Positions 17,041 through 26,387 of a DNA stretch of 53,993 nucleotides are shown piece by piece. The DNA is from MWDT01 sp035506315 (GTDB lineage Bacteria; Verrucomicrobiota; Verrucomicrobiia; Opitutales; Opitutaceae), in assembly GCA_035506315.1 (NCBI GenBank), contig DATJPQ010000118.1, forward strand, positions 1 to 53,993. Direction: 5' to 3'. Made by a program: the position numbers and the translations under genes. How positions within the stretch are numbered: position 1 is the stretch's first letter; every line of letters starts with the position of its first letter. The notes beneath the pieces are model-generated. The model saw nothing but the letters and a program-made list of their open reading frames with translations, searched no databases and was not told the DNA's origin.

Positions 17041-18885
17041 ATGAAACTGGCCGAAGAATTTAGAAAAATCGCAGGCGACGTGAGAGTTCTCGACAAACCC
17101 GCGCAGCGGGAAATGTACAGTCATGACATCGGAGATGTTCCGACGATCATGACCGGCACGTTTTTCCGGACGCAGCCGGATTTTGTCGTCCAGCCCAGAA
17201 ACGCCGACGAGATAAAAAAGGTTCTGCAGTTTGCCAACGACCACAAGGTCCCCGTCGTGACGCGAGGCGCCGCCTCCTGGGGTTTTGGCGGCGTGATTCC
17301 GACCAAGGCCGGCATCGTCATCGATCTGTCCCCCTTCCGGAATATTCTGGCGCTCGATGTTACGCAAAAGACCGTGACCGTCGAGGCGGGCGCCCGGTGG
17401 AGCGACATCGACATCGCGGCGAAGAAACAGGGCCTGTGTTTGCGCACCTATCCGTCGAGCAAGTTCTCGACGGTGGGCGGCTGGGTCTCGACCGGCGGGT
17501 GCGGCATCAACAGCTTCAAATACGGCCACCTGTCCAGGCAGATCGTGTCGATGACGGTCATCACCGGCCGCGGGGAGATCAAGCAGCTCAAGCCCACCGA
17601 TCGCGAATTCACGTACTTTGTCTCCGGCGAGGGGGAGTTCGGCATCATTGTCGAGGTCACGCTCAAGCTGCGCGAGACGCCCCGGGCGTCCTATCCACAC
17701 CTGCTCTACTTCCGGGGCGATCCGGAGGCCTTCACCTTCGTCGAGCGCGTTGTGCAGGGCCGGGCCCGCCAGGAACTCAACCCCAATGTCATCCGGTTTC
17801 TGGATGAAAATCATCTGAACGACACGAACGAAGTGATGCGGGTGGACCTCTTCAAGAAATCCGCCGGCGTCCTCGTGGAATTCGACAACGCCGAGGACGA
17901 CGATCGCTTTGTCCGTTTCCTGGCCCAGGCCGGGCCGGTCGAGGAGGCGCCGCGCCACGTGGCCGGCTATCTATGGAATGAGCGCCTGTTCGGCATGAAA
18001 TCAAAGCGCCTGGGGCCGACGATCCTGGCGAGCGAAGTCATCATCCCGATCGAGGCGGCGGCGGGTTTCATCGCCGTCGCGAAGCAACTGGGCCACCGCT
18101 TTGCGGTCGAGATCTGCATCGACTCCTATATTGTCGACGAGAAACGGGCGCTCATCATGGCGACGTTCCTGTGCGATTCGCGGAACCGGCGGTATTATGT
18201 CGATCTGCCCCTGGCCACCCTGCTGACGCACGCCGCAGTGAAACGGGGCGGGGAGCCGTACGGACTGGGTCTCTGGAATGCCGCATTTATAAATTATCTC
18301 TACAGTCCCGAAAAACAGCGGGACTTGAAGGCCTACAAGGCCGAGGTGGATCCGAACAACATCCTGAACCCGGGAAAATACCTGCGGGTCAATTCGAACC
18401 TGGCCGCGACCGTGGTTTTCCATCCCGCGGTTTTTGGGTTCTCCATGGCCATGTTCACGCTGCTGTCGCCTGTCATCGGCAAGGCCGCCATCGTTTTCCT
18501 GGGCAAGGACCGGAAGGTGGACCAGCTCGATTTCGAGCTCAGCGTCCACGCCTGCGCCAAATGCGGGAACTGCCTGGCGGTCTGCCCGGCGTATCTGGTC
18601 ACTCAGAACGAGGCGATCAGCGCGAAGGGCAAGCTGGCCCTGGCCAAGAAGTTCATCTACAACAAGAATGTGACGCCGGAAGAAGCGGCCAATGCCTTCA
18701 TGTGCATGCATTGCCGGGCCTGCGAGGAAATCTGCCAGACGAACCTTGAGCTGATGAATCTCTGGGACGCGCTGGAGAAGAGGATCGAAGGCCGGTTTGG
18801 CCGGCCGGAGACCCAGATCGTGGATTTCATGAAGAAAGTCGACGAAAGCAAAGAATACTGGGCCATGGTGGAGCGAAACAACTGA
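17041..18885 (+). CDS. GlcD-like FAD oxidoreductase with two [4Fe-4S] clusters
   Basis: 614 residues. The N-terminal half is a PCMH-type FAD-binding domain (PDFVVQPRNADEIKKVLQ, VVTRGAASWGFGG, STVGGWVSTGGCGINSFKYG) followed by the FAD-linked oxidase C-domain ending at LNPGKYL, as in glycolate, D-lactate and 2-hydroxyglutarate dehydrogenases. The C-terminal third has two ferredoxin motifs: C505/C508/C511/C515 and C555/C558/C561/C565, like GlcF. It should oxidise a 2-hydroxyacid or similar donor and pass electrons on. It opens an operon with three glutamate-synthase-like genes and takes the position a GltD-type NADPH subunit would hold. The donor cannot be named from sequence. The start MKLAEEFRKIAGD was chosen from family alignment. 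Confidence 0.85.
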   Translation: MKLAEEFRKIAGDVRVLDKPAQREMYSHDIGDVPTIMTGTFFRTQPDFVVQPRNADEIKKVLQFANDHKVPVVTRGAASWGFGGVIPTKAGIVIDLSPFRNILALDVTQKTVTVEAGARWSDIDIAAKKQGLCLRTYPSSKFSTVGGWVSTGGCGINSFKYGHLSRQIVSMTVITGRGEIKQLKPTDREFTYFVSGEGEFGIIVEVTLKLRETPRASYPHLLYFRGDPEAFTFVERVVQGRARQELNPNVIRFLDENHLNDTNEVMRVDLFKKSAGVLVEFDNAEDDDRFVRFLAQAGPVEEAPRHVAGYLWNERLFGMKSKRLGPTILASEVIIPIEAAAGFIAVAKQLGHRFAVEICIDSYIVDEKRALIMATFLCDSRNRRYYVDLPLATLLTHAAVKRGGEPYGLGLWNAAFINYLYSPEKQRDLKAYKAEVDPNNILNPGKYLRVNSNLAATVVFHPAVFGFSMAMFTLLSPVIGKAAIVFLGKDRKVDQLDFELSVHACAKCGNCLAVCPAYLVTQNEAISAKGKLALAKKFIYNKNVTPEEAANAFMCMHCRACEEICQTNLELMNLWDALEKRIEGRFGRPETQIVDFMKKVDESKEYWAMVERNN

Positions 18886-18977
18886 GCCCGGCCCGGACTC
18901 CGCCCACCCCGACGCCCTTGGCAGATCTGCCCCCCGTAATCAGGAAAGATCGGATTATATAAAGTACTTTAACCGCC

Positions 18978-20387
18978 ATGCCCAAAAAATACCACCTGCA
19001 CGCGAAAGCCACGCCGCTGGATCTGGACTTTATATTCAAGTTCAAGATCGTGCGCGGGGAGAATTGCATTAATTGCGGGAGATGCACCAAGGTCTGCATC
19101 TATGAAGCGCACAAGCGGCGGAAGAACGACCCGCGGAAAATGGCCGACCCGAACACCGTGCTCTGCCGTAACTGCTTCCGGTGCATTCAGGAATGTCCGC
19201 GCGGCGCCCTGGAGAAATCGCTGGCCAGGGACTTCTTGAATATCGGCGGCTCCCACTGGAAGCCGGACATGATGATCAGCCTCTGGAAGCAGGCGGAGGA
19301 CGGAAAGGTTCCCGTCACCGGGGCGGGGTACCGGGGCCGGTTCACCGGCCCGGGCTTTGACGGCATGTGGACGGACATGTCGGAAATCGTCCGCCCGACC
19401 CGCGATGGAATTCACGGTCGCGAATATATCAGCACCGGAGTCGAGTTGGGCCGGAAGCTCAATCACCTGACGTTTGCCGCGGACGGGCGGTTGCAATCGA
19501 AGATTTTCGCCACCATCGATATTCCTCTCCCGATCATCTTCGACATCCCGGCGGAAAACCTGAGTGCGAATGTCAGGCTGGCCCTGGTCACGGCGGCGGC
19601 GGAGATCGGCACCTGCATCTTTCTGCCGGCGGCCGGCATCGAGCCCGAGCTGGAAAAATACCGCGCGAACATCATCCCTTGTTTCCCGGCCGGGGAGATC
19701 GAACAGCACCGGGCGGCGATTTCCAGGGCGCGGCTGGTGGCCATCGAATATAACGAAGCGTTGCTGGGGGAGCTGCCGCGTGTGCAGGCCGCGATCAAGC
19801 AGATCGGCTCGGCGCTCACCATCATCCGGGTCCCGGCGGTCAAGAATGTGGAGACGATCGTTTCCCAACTGGCCCATGCCGGCGCGGAAATCATTCACCT
19901 GGTGGCCGACTATCGCGGTATGGAAGTCGGCGGCAAGGCGGGCTCAAATCCGCGCTTGCTCAAGGATATCATCCGGGCGGTGCACCTGCGTCTGGTGGAA
20001 GCAGGGATTCGCGACGAGGTCACCCTGATGGCCTCCGGTGGCATCGCCATGGCAGAGTTCGTGCCGAAGGCCATGCTCTGCGGCGCCGATTTGACGGCGA
20101 TCGACCTGCCCCTGTTGATCGCGGTCGGTGCCCGGCTGTACGAGAATCCGGAGAAGCTGTTGGTGCTCCCGGAAGGGCTGGACAAGGTTCCGGTTCAGAT
20201 CGTCAAACAGCGGATGGTCAATCTCATGGTGGCCTGGCATTCCCAGCTCCTCGAGGTGATGGGCGCCATGGGCATCCGGGAAGCCCGTCGTCTTCGGGGC
20301 GAAACCGGGCGGGCGATTTTCTTCGAGGAAATCGACCACGACACTTTTGGAAAACTGTTTAAAAAAGGAGAAGCGGCGCGCGTATGA
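18978..20387 (+). CDS. Ferredoxin / FMN-barrel subunit 1 of a split glutamate synthase
   Basis: 469 residues. Two ferredoxin [4Fe-4S] motifs sit at the N-terminus (C30/C33/C36/C40 and C63/C66/C69/C73-Pro). The rest resembles the FMN-binding synthase barrel of GltB, with VTLMASGGIAMAEFVPKAMLCGAD near residue 355 (quoted in part: LMASGGIAMAEF). Unlike its neighbour at 20384 it lacks the Cys cluster after the barrel (AIDLPLLIAVGARL instead). Several catalytic-looking Gly-rich motifs are weaker, so it may be an electron-transfer or structural paralogue. Its last codons overlap the next gene by 4 nt (ATGA), indicating translational coupling. It is 92 nt behind the FAD subunit gene. Confidence 0.75.
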   Translation: MPKKYHLHAKATPLDLDFIFKFKIVRGENCINCGRCTKVCIYEAHKRRKNDPRKMADPNTVLCRNCFRCIQECPRGALEKSLARDFLNIGGSHWKPDMMISLWKQAEDGKVPVTGAGYRGRFTGPGFDGMWTDMSEIVRPTRDGIHGREYISTGVELGRKLNHLTFAADGRLQSKIFATIDIPLPIIFDIPAENLSANVRLALVTAAAEIGTCIFLPAAGIEPELEKYRANIIPCFPAGEIEQHRAAISRARLVAIEYNEALLGELPRVQAAIKQIGSALTIIRVPAVKNVETIVSQLAHAGAEIIHLVADYRGMEVGGKAGSNPRLLKDIIRAVHLRLVEAGIRDEVTLMASGGIAMAEFVPKAMLCGADLTAIDLPLLIAVGARLYENPEKLLVLPEGLDKVPVQIVKQRMVNLMVAWHSQLLEVMGAMGIREARRLRGETGRAIFFEEIDHDTFGKLFKKGEAARV

Positions 20388-21865
20388 GACCTGCAACCGT
20401 CACGATCAAGAAAACGCCTTCGCGATTTCGGCACCAGGTGCCGAAGTATAAAGTCACGCGGTCCGATGCCTGCATCAATTGCGGCACGTGTGCCAGGACT
20501 TGTCCGTACCAGGTGCACGAGAGGCGCGAGGGTCATAACCGCGTCAAACCGCCGATCGACTACAAGTGCATCGGGTTTGAGTGCCAGAACAAGGAGTTCT
20601 GCTGCGTGGGCAAATGCCCGCGCAAGGCCCTGAGCCTGTCGCTCAATCCCATGTACGAGACGCTCGGCGACCCCCGCTGGACCGCCGACATGATCACGGG
20701 AACCTGGATCATGGCGGAAACGGGTTTCCCGCCGGAGCGAAAGGACCTCGAATACAATACGGGAAACTCCGGCGGCGGCTTCGACAAGCTGCGGTTCAAA
20801 TTCCCCGCCCAACCGGCCAAGGTCGATCCGGCGGAGATTTCGACGGCCATTCCGCTGAACCGGAGAAATGACGGGCGGGCCGATGTGGTCATCTCGACCC
20901 CGGTCTACGGCGGCGGCATGTCCTTCGGCTCCGTCAGCCTTCCCACCATGGTTTCCAAGGCGCGAAACGCGTCCATTTGGAATACTTTCAGCTGCACGGG
21001 CGAGGGCGGTTATCCCGAGATGCTCAAACCGTACGATGACCACATGATCACCCAGGTGGCCACCGGTTTGTTCGGCGTGCGCGAGGAAACCATCCAACGG
21101 GTCAAGATCGTCGAGTTTAAATACGCCCAGGGCGCCAAGCCGGGCCTCGGCGGGCACCTCCTCGGGGAAAAGAACACCGAGAGCGTGGCCAAAATGCGCG
21201 AAGCCGTGAAAGGCACGTCGCTGTTTTCCCCGTTCCCGTTCCACTCGGTGTATTCCATCGAAGATCACAAGAAACACATCGACTGGATCAAGCAGATGAA
21301 CCCGACGGCTCTGGTCTCCGTCAAGGTTTCGACCCCGAACGACGTGGACATGGTGGCCGTCGGTTCCTACTACGCCGGCGCCCATATCATCCATATCGAC
21401 GGCGGCTATGGCGGCACCGGTGCGGCTCCGGACATTGCCAAGAAGAACATCGCGATGCCCATCGAGTATGCCATCTCCAAGGTGCATAACTTCCTTAAGT
21501 CCGAGGGGGCGCGCGAGACCATGACGCTGATCGCCTCCGGCGGTATCCGGACGGCCCACGACCTGGCCAAGGCCATCTGCCTGGGCGCCGACGGCGCGGT
21601 GATCGGCACCGCGGAGCTGGTGTCGCTGGAATGCGTCCGCTGCGGCAACTGCGAATCGGGCCGCGGCTGCGCCCGGGGCATCGCCTCGACCGATTCCGAG
21701 CTGGCCGACCTGTTTGGTGAGGAATGGGCGACCCAGCGCCTGACCAACCTCTACAACGCCTGGAACGTCCAGCTCGTCGAAATTCTCCAGAAGTTCGGCC
21801 TGAAGAGCATCAGGGAGCTGGTGGGCCGGACGGACCTGCTGGAGCATGTGGATTACAGCAAATAA
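20384..21865 (+). CDS. Ferredoxin / FMN-barrel catalytic subunit of a split glutamate synthase
   Basis: 493 residues, equivalent to the central synthase domain of GltB with an added ferredoxin domain, as in archaeal-type glutamate synthases. First cluster C30/C33/C36/C40; a second Cys set C62, C67, C73, C74 and C78 has irregular spacing. The FMN barrel shows VYGGGMSFGSVS, CTGEGGYPEM, AQGAKPGLGGHLLG, IDGGYGGTGAAP and IASGGIRTAHDLAKA. A Cys cluster follows at C417/C420/C423/C429, where GltB has its 3Fe-4S site. It should form glutamate from 2-oxoglutarate using ammonia channelled from the amidotransferase subunit (next gene, 17 nt away). It is the best-conserved catalytic part of the operon. 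Confidence 0.85.
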   Translation: MRPATVTIKKTPSRFRHQVPKYKVTRSDACINCGTCARTCPYQVHERREGHNRVKPPIDYKCIGFECQNKEFCCVGKCPRKALSLSLNPMYETLGDPRWTADMITGTWIMAETGFPPERKDLEYNTGNSGGGFDKLRFKFPAQPAKVDPAEISTAIPLNRRNDGRADVVISTPVYGGGMSFGSVSLPTMVSKARNASIWNTFSCTGEGGYPEMLKPYDDHMITQVATGLFGVREETIQRVKIVEFKYAQGAKPGLGGHLLGEKNTESVAKMREAVKGTSLFSPFPFHSVYSIEDHKKHIDWIKQMNPTALVSVKVSTPNDVDMVAVGSYYAGAHIIHIDGGYGGTGAAPDIAKKNIAMPIEYAISKVHNFLKSEGARETMTLIASGGIRTAHDLAKAICLGADGAVIGTAELVSLECVRCGNCESGRGCARGIASTDSELADLFGEEWATQRLTNLYNAWNVQLVEILQKFGLKSIRELVGRTDLLEHVDYSK

Positions 21866-21882
21866 CGCGGAGTTCGCCTACC

Positions 21883-24477
21883 ATGGATAACGCAGACAAA
21901 ATACTACTTTCCCGCACGGAACTTTGCCGTCAGGTACCGCCGCTCGCCCCGAACACCGAGGAGGAGGGCGGTTGCGGCGTCACCGGCTTCATCAGTTCCA
22001 TTCCCGTGACGGGAAAGAACATCTTCGAGCCGTCGGTGCAGATGCATAATCGCGGCAACGGCAAGGGCGGCGGCATCGGGGCGGTCGGATTCGTACCCGA
22101 GGCGCTCGGGGTTTCCCGGCAGGTGCTGGACGAGGACTATATGCTGCACATCGCCCTCCTGGATGCGGGCGTGGCCGGCGAGATCGAGAATACCCATATC
22201 AAGCCCTTCTTCCAAATCGACAAGTCGGAGCAGCTGCCCACCATCGCCGACCACCGCAGCATCGGACTCGACGTCCGGCCGCCAGACATCATGCGGTACT
22301 TCGTCCGCGTCAAAAAAGACGTCCTGGATAAATATATCGCGGATAATAAATTCTCGTCCCTGGACCGGCGCGACGCCGAGGACGAATTTGTTTATCAAAA
22401 CAGCTTTCGCATCAACTCGAAATATTATGCCTCGCTCGGCGAGAAGAAGGCTTTCGTCATGTCCCATGGCCGGAACATGATGATCCTGAAGATCGTTGGT
22501 TATGCCGAGAACGTGGTCCGCTACTACAAGCTGGACGATTTCAAGGCCCACGCCTGGCTGGCCCACCAGCGCTATCCGACGCGCGGCCGTGTCTGGCATC
22601 CGGGCGGCTGCCATCCGTTCAGCGCGCTCCACGAGGCGCTGGTGCACAACGGCGATTTCGCCAACTACCAGTCCGTTCTGGAGTATCTCAAGCAGCGTAA
22701 TTATTTCCCCCTGTTCCTGACGGACACGGAGGAGGCGGCGCTGCTGCTCGACCTGTGGAGCCGGGTCTACAAATATCCCCTGGAGTACCTGATCGAGGCC
22801 ATGGCGCCCACCTCCGAGATGGATTTCGACCGGCTGCCGCCGGACAAGCAGGAGCTCTACAAGGCGATCCAGACGCACCACGTCAACGCCTCGCCCGACG
22901 GTCCCTGGTTCTTTATCATCGCCCGCAACGACGTGCGCAACGACCAGTTCCAGTTGATCGGCATCACCGACACGGCGATGCTGCGCCCGCAGGTCTTCGC
23001 CCTGCAGGAGGGCGACGTGCAGATCGGGCTGATCTGTTCGGAAAAGCAGGCCATCGATGCGACGCTCATTTCCCTGCAGCGGGAGGATCCGCGTTTCGGG
23101 CCAGTGGCCGACAAATATTGGAATGCCCGTGGCGGCAGCTATACCGATGGCGGTTCGTTCATTTTCAGTCTCAAGGATGCCGGCGACGGTTCGGACAACA
23201 AGCGGCTCATCTGCACCGACAAGTTCGGCAAGGTGATCGAGACCCGCAAGGAGAAGATCCGCTGCGACCCCGCCCGTCCGATCGCGGCCACGGAGGCGTG
23301 TCTGGCCACCGGGAAGAAACTTGCCGAACTATTTGCCCAGAAAGACGCGGCTGCGGTCCGGAAAACATATACTTACCTCCGGGACAACATGGCGCAAGCG
23401 GACGACAACTGGCTCCGTTCCGCGATCCAGACGGTCCAGGAGCTGGCCCGGAAGGATGCCGACACCAAGCAAACGGCGATCGACGTGCTGACGCAGTTGC
23501 ACGACCGGCAATATAACACCGGCAGGATCAAGCGCAGCTCCGTCCAGCATGTGCTGAGAATCGGCCTGGATGAAATGCTGGCAACGACCCCGATGATCAC
23601 GGAGAAGGCAAACAACCGGTTCGCCCAGATCGATTTCGCCACCCGGGGTCAGTTGCGGGCGCCATTGGAGCGGGAAAAGGTTCTGGTCATCAATGCGGAG
23701 CGCTTCGAGCCGGAGGGCGACAGTTGCGACTCGGTGTTGATCGTGGCCGCCCACAAACTCGGCTGGAAACGATTCATTGTATATAAATACCGCGGACAGC
23801 GGTTCACCGGCTGCGGATTCGGTCCGGCGACCAAGGACGTGCGGATCGATGTGTACGGGGCTTCGGGCGATTATCTGGCCTCGGGCATCGACGGCATGGA
23901 AATCCAGGTCCACGGCAATGCCCAGGACCAGCTCTGCCAGATCATGAAAGACGGCAAGCTGGTCGTGCACGGCGACGTCGGCCAGACGTTCATGTATGGC
24001 GCCAAGGGCGGCACGGCCTATATCATGGGGAATGCCGCGGGGCGCCCCTTGATCAACGCCGTCGGCAAGCCGCGCGTGGTCATCAACGGAACGGCGCTGG
24101 ATTACCTGGCGGAATCGTTCATGGCGGGCGATCCGCTCAATGGCGGCGGCTTCGTCGTCCTGAACGGCATCGGCTTCGACGATCAAGACGGCTCGATCCG
24201 CGAGTACGATTCGCCCTATCCGGGATCCAACATCTTCTCGCTGGCGTCCGGTGGCGCCATCTACGTCCGCGATCCCCACAGCAAGCTCGTCGATGAACAG
24301 CTCAACGGCGGCAAGTTCGTGGAGACCTCCGACGCGGACTGGAAACTGATCCAGCCGTATCTGGAGGAGAACGAGAGACTGTTCGATATCCCGATTGACC
24401 GGCTCTTGACCGTTTCCGGCCAGAAAAAAGCGCCGAAGGAAGTCTACCGGAAGATCGTCCCCGTTTCGCACAAATAA
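21883..24477 (+). CDS. Class II glutamine amidotransferase fused to a GXGXG domain (split GltB)
   Basis: 864 residues. The N-terminal half is a class II amidotransferase: predicted nucleophile Cys31 in EEEGGCGVTGF after a 30-residue propeptide, AHQRYPTRG, and HPFSALHEALVHNGDF with the NGD oxyanion motif. A helical linker (about 480-590) leads to the GXGXG beta-helix (about 640-790: GCGFGPATKDVRIDVYGAS, VHGDVGQTFMYGAKGGTAY). Thus it joins the first and last domains of GltB and omits the FMN barrel, which is encoded by the preceding genes. It should hydrolyse glutamine and channel ammonia to the barrel subunit. It is the last gene of the operon, followed by a strong terminator. This fused GATase-GXGXG layout differs from N-methylglutamate synthase, where the two are separate. 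Confidence 0.87.
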   Translation: MDNADKILLSRTELCRQVPPLAPNTEEEGGCGVTGFISSIPVTGKNIFEPSVQMHNRGNGKGGGIGAVGFVPEALGVSRQVLDEDYMLHIALLDAGVAGEIENTHIKPFFQIDKSEQLPTIADHRSIGLDVRPPDIMRYFVRVKKDVLDKYIADNKFSSLDRRDAEDEFVYQNSFRINSKYYASLGEKKAFVMSHGRNMMILKIVGYAENVVRYYKLDDFKAHAWLAHQRYPTRGRVWHPGGCHPFSALHEALVHNGDFANYQSVLEYLKQRNYFPLFLTDTEEAALLLDLWSRVYKYPLEYLIEAMAPTSEMDFDRLPPDKQELYKAIQTHHVNASPDGPWFFIIARNDVRNDQFQLIGITDTAMLRPQVFALQEGDVQIGLICSEKQAIDATLISLQREDPRFGPVADKYWNARGGSYTDGGSFIFSLKDAGDGSDNKRLICTDKFGKVIETRKEKIRCDPARPIAATEACLATGKKLAELFAQKDAAAVRKTYTYLRDNMAQADDNWLRSAIQTVQELARKDADTKQTAIDVLTQLHDRQYNTGRIKRSSVQHVLRIGLDEMLATTPMITEKANNRFAQIDFATRGQLRAPLEREKVLVINAERFEPEGDSCDSVLIVAAHKLGWKRFIVYKYRGQRFTGCGFGPATKDVRIDVYGASGDYLASGIDGMEIQVHGNAQDQLCQIMKDGKLVVHGDVGQTFMYGAKGGTAYIMGNAAGRPLINAVGKPRVVINGTALDYLAESFMAGDPLNGGGFVVLNGIGFDDQDGSIREYDSPYPGSNIFSLASGGAIYVRDPHSKLVDEQLNGGKFVETSDADWKLIQPYLEENERLFDIPIDRLLTVSGQKKAPKEVYRKIVPVSHK

Positions 24478-24483
24478 AAAGAC

Positions 24484-24514
24484 CCGCCTCGCACGCAAGC
24501 GAGGCGGACCTTTT
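24484..24514. terminator. Bidirectional rho-independent terminator
   Basis: A 9-bp stem CCGCCTCGC / GCGAGGCGG (24484-24507) with a 6-nt loop. TTTT follows on the plus strand (24511-24514) and a TCTTTTTATTT run follows on the minus strand, so it can stop both the synthase operon and the convergent malic enzyme gene. A second, 12-bp perfect hairpin CTGAACCGGCGC (24521-24547) overlaps the malic enzyme stop codon. Confidence 0.88.
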
Positions 24515-24543
24515 CAAATGCTGAACCGGCGCGCCGCGCCGGT

Positions 24544-26220
24544 TCAGACGTAGTTGCGATAAACCGGCTGGAACATGCTATTGCGGATGTCGGCCTCGAT
24601 ATCTTTGGCGCGCGGCAGACGGGCCAGCCCCTCGCGGTGCACTTCCTCGGCCACGGCAGTCGCGATTTTCAGCGAAACCTCGCGGATCTTCGAAAGCGCC
24701 GGATAGATGCGGCCCATCACCAGGTCTTCCTCCCCGACCAGCGAGGCCAGCTTCCTGGCGGCGGTCAGGAACATGCCGTCCGTGACCTGCCGGGACTCGC
24801 AGGCGAGGGCGCCGAGGCCGACGCCCGGGAAGATGTACACGTTGTTGCCCTGACCGGGCACGAACGTGCGGTCGCCGAGCTTGACGGGCGGGAACGGACT
24901 CCCGCTCGCGAAGACGGCCCGCCCGTCCGTCCATTGGTAGGCTTCCTCGGCGGTGCACTCCGCCTTCGAGGTGGGATTGGACAGCGCGAAGATGATCGGC
25001 CGCCGGTTGAGCGCGGCCATCCGCGTGACAATCTCGCGGGTGAAGGCGCGGGCCTGCCCCGACACGCCGATGAGCGCCGTGGGCTTCACCGCCTCGACCG
25101 CCTCGGCGAGCGTGGCGACCACCGGATGGTCGTGGGCGTAAAGCAGCTTGTGGTGGGCGAGCTTGCCGGGCCGGTTGCGCACGACGAGCCCCTGCGAATC
25201 GACGAACCAGCAGCGCTGGCGCGCCTCGGCCTCGCTGAGGCCTTCCTGCCGGGCGGCGGCCACGAAGAGATCGGCGATGCCGGTGCCGGCCTCGCCCGCG
25301 CCTAGGAAGAGCAGCTTCTGGTCGCGCAACTTGCCGCCGGTGAGGCGCAGCCCGGCAAAGAAGCCGGCCAGCGCGACGGAAGCCGTGCCCTGGATGTCGT
25401 CGTTGAAGCTGCAAATCTTCTCGCGATAGTCGTTGAGCAGGCGGAAGGCATTGGTGTTGCCGAAATCCTCCCACTGGAGCAGCGCCTTGGGATAGGCTTT
25501 TTGGACCGCCTCGACGAACTCGGCGACGAACGCGTCGTATTCCGCGCCGCGCACCCGTTTTTGCTGGAGGCCGATGTACATCGGGTCCTCGTGCAACTTC
25601 ATGTTGTCAGTGCCGACATCCAGCGTGATGGGCAGGCAATAGTACGGGTGCAGGCCGGCGCACGCGGTGTAGAGGGAAAGCTTGCCGACCGGGATGCCCA
25701 TGCCGAGCGCGCCCAGATCGCCCAGGCCGAGGATGCGCTCGCCGTCGGTCACGACGATCATGCGCACGTCGGAGTTGGGCCAATGGCGCAGGATGTCGGA
25801 GATGCGGCCGCGTTCGCGGATGCTGATATACATGCCGCGCGGACGGCGGAAGATGGCGCCATACTCGAGGCAGGCCTGACCGACCGTGGGGGTGTAGATG
25901 ATCGGAATCATCTCCTCCGCGTGCTCCTGCACGAGGCGGTAGAAGAGCGTCTCGTTGCGGTTCTGGAGGGTGGTGAGAAAAATATACTTCTCGAGCGCAT
26001 CCTGCTTGCGGCTGAAATTGCCGTACACGCGCTGCAGCTGTTCCTCGATCGTAAACACCCGGGGCGGCAGCAGACCGCGCAGCCCGAGGGCGTCGCGCTC
26101 GGCTTCGGTGAAAGCAGTCCCTTTGTTGAGCAGGGAATTGGCGAGAAGGGCGGTGCCGCGAGGCAGCATCGGACCTCCATGAGGACTCAGACCGCCGGAG
26201 GCGGGTTGGGAGTTGTTCAT
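24544..26220 (-). CDS. NAD-type malic enzyme
   Basis: 558 residues or slightly fewer, the long SfcA/MaeA-type class. It oxidatively decarboxylates L-malate to pyruvate and CO2 with NAD(P) reduction. Motifs: IPIIYTPTVGQACLEYG, VVTDGERILGLGDLG, the metal and Lys region KLHEDPMYIG, FNDDIQGTASVALAG, the nucleotide fold LLFLGAGEAGTGIADL, and FALSNPTSKAECTAEEAY near the C-terminus. The NAD preference is inferred from the long form. The start MNNSQPASGG (26220) was chosen over an ATG 17 codons upstream, whose extra residues are not family-like. It converges on the split glutamate synthase operon and shares its terminator; any metabolic link is speculative. Confidence 0.93.
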   Translation of the reverse strand: MNNSQPASGGLSPHGGPMLPRGTALLANSLLNKGTAFTEAERDALGLRGLLPPRVFTIEEQLQRVYGNFSRKQDALEKYIFLTTLQNRNETLFYRLVQEHAEEMIPIIYTPTVGQACLEYGAIFRRPRGMYISIRERGRISDILRHWPNSDVRMIVVTDGERILGLGDLGALGMGIPVGKLSLYTACAGLHPYYCLPITLDVGTDNMKLHEDPMYIGLQQKRVRGAEYDAFVAEFVEAVQKAYPKALLQWEDFGNTNAFRLLNDYREKICSFNDDIQGTASVALAGFFAGLRLTGGKLRDQKLLFLGAGEAGTGIADLFVAAARQEGLSEAEARQRCWFVDSQGLVVRNRPGKLAHHKLLYAHDHPVVATLAEAVEAVKPTALIGVSGQARAFTREIVTRMAALNRRPIIFALSNPTSKAECTAEEAYQWTDGRAVFASGSPFPPVKLGDRTFVPGQGNNVYIFPGVGLGALACESRQVTDGMFLTAARKLASLVGEEDLVMGRIYPALSKIREVSLKIATAVAEEVHREGLARLPRAKDIEADIRNSMFQPVYRNYV

Positions 26221-26387
26221 AAGATTGAGAAAATAGCGCGCAGATGGAACCGAACGAGGGTCATTAATCAAGAGCGCAAAAAAGCACTATTTCCGCCGGC
26301 CGCGGATTTTCTCCTTACCCCTCCAACCGTAGCCTTTTGCGGCGATTCACCTGCGCTTGGATGAATCTGAAGATCGGCGGGCCGGGC

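Noticed and set aside
17041..24477. N-methylglutamate synthase as an identity of the operon
   Set aside because: In that system the GATase and GXGXG domains are separate proteins and no GlcD-like subunit is present; no methylamine genes are nearby.
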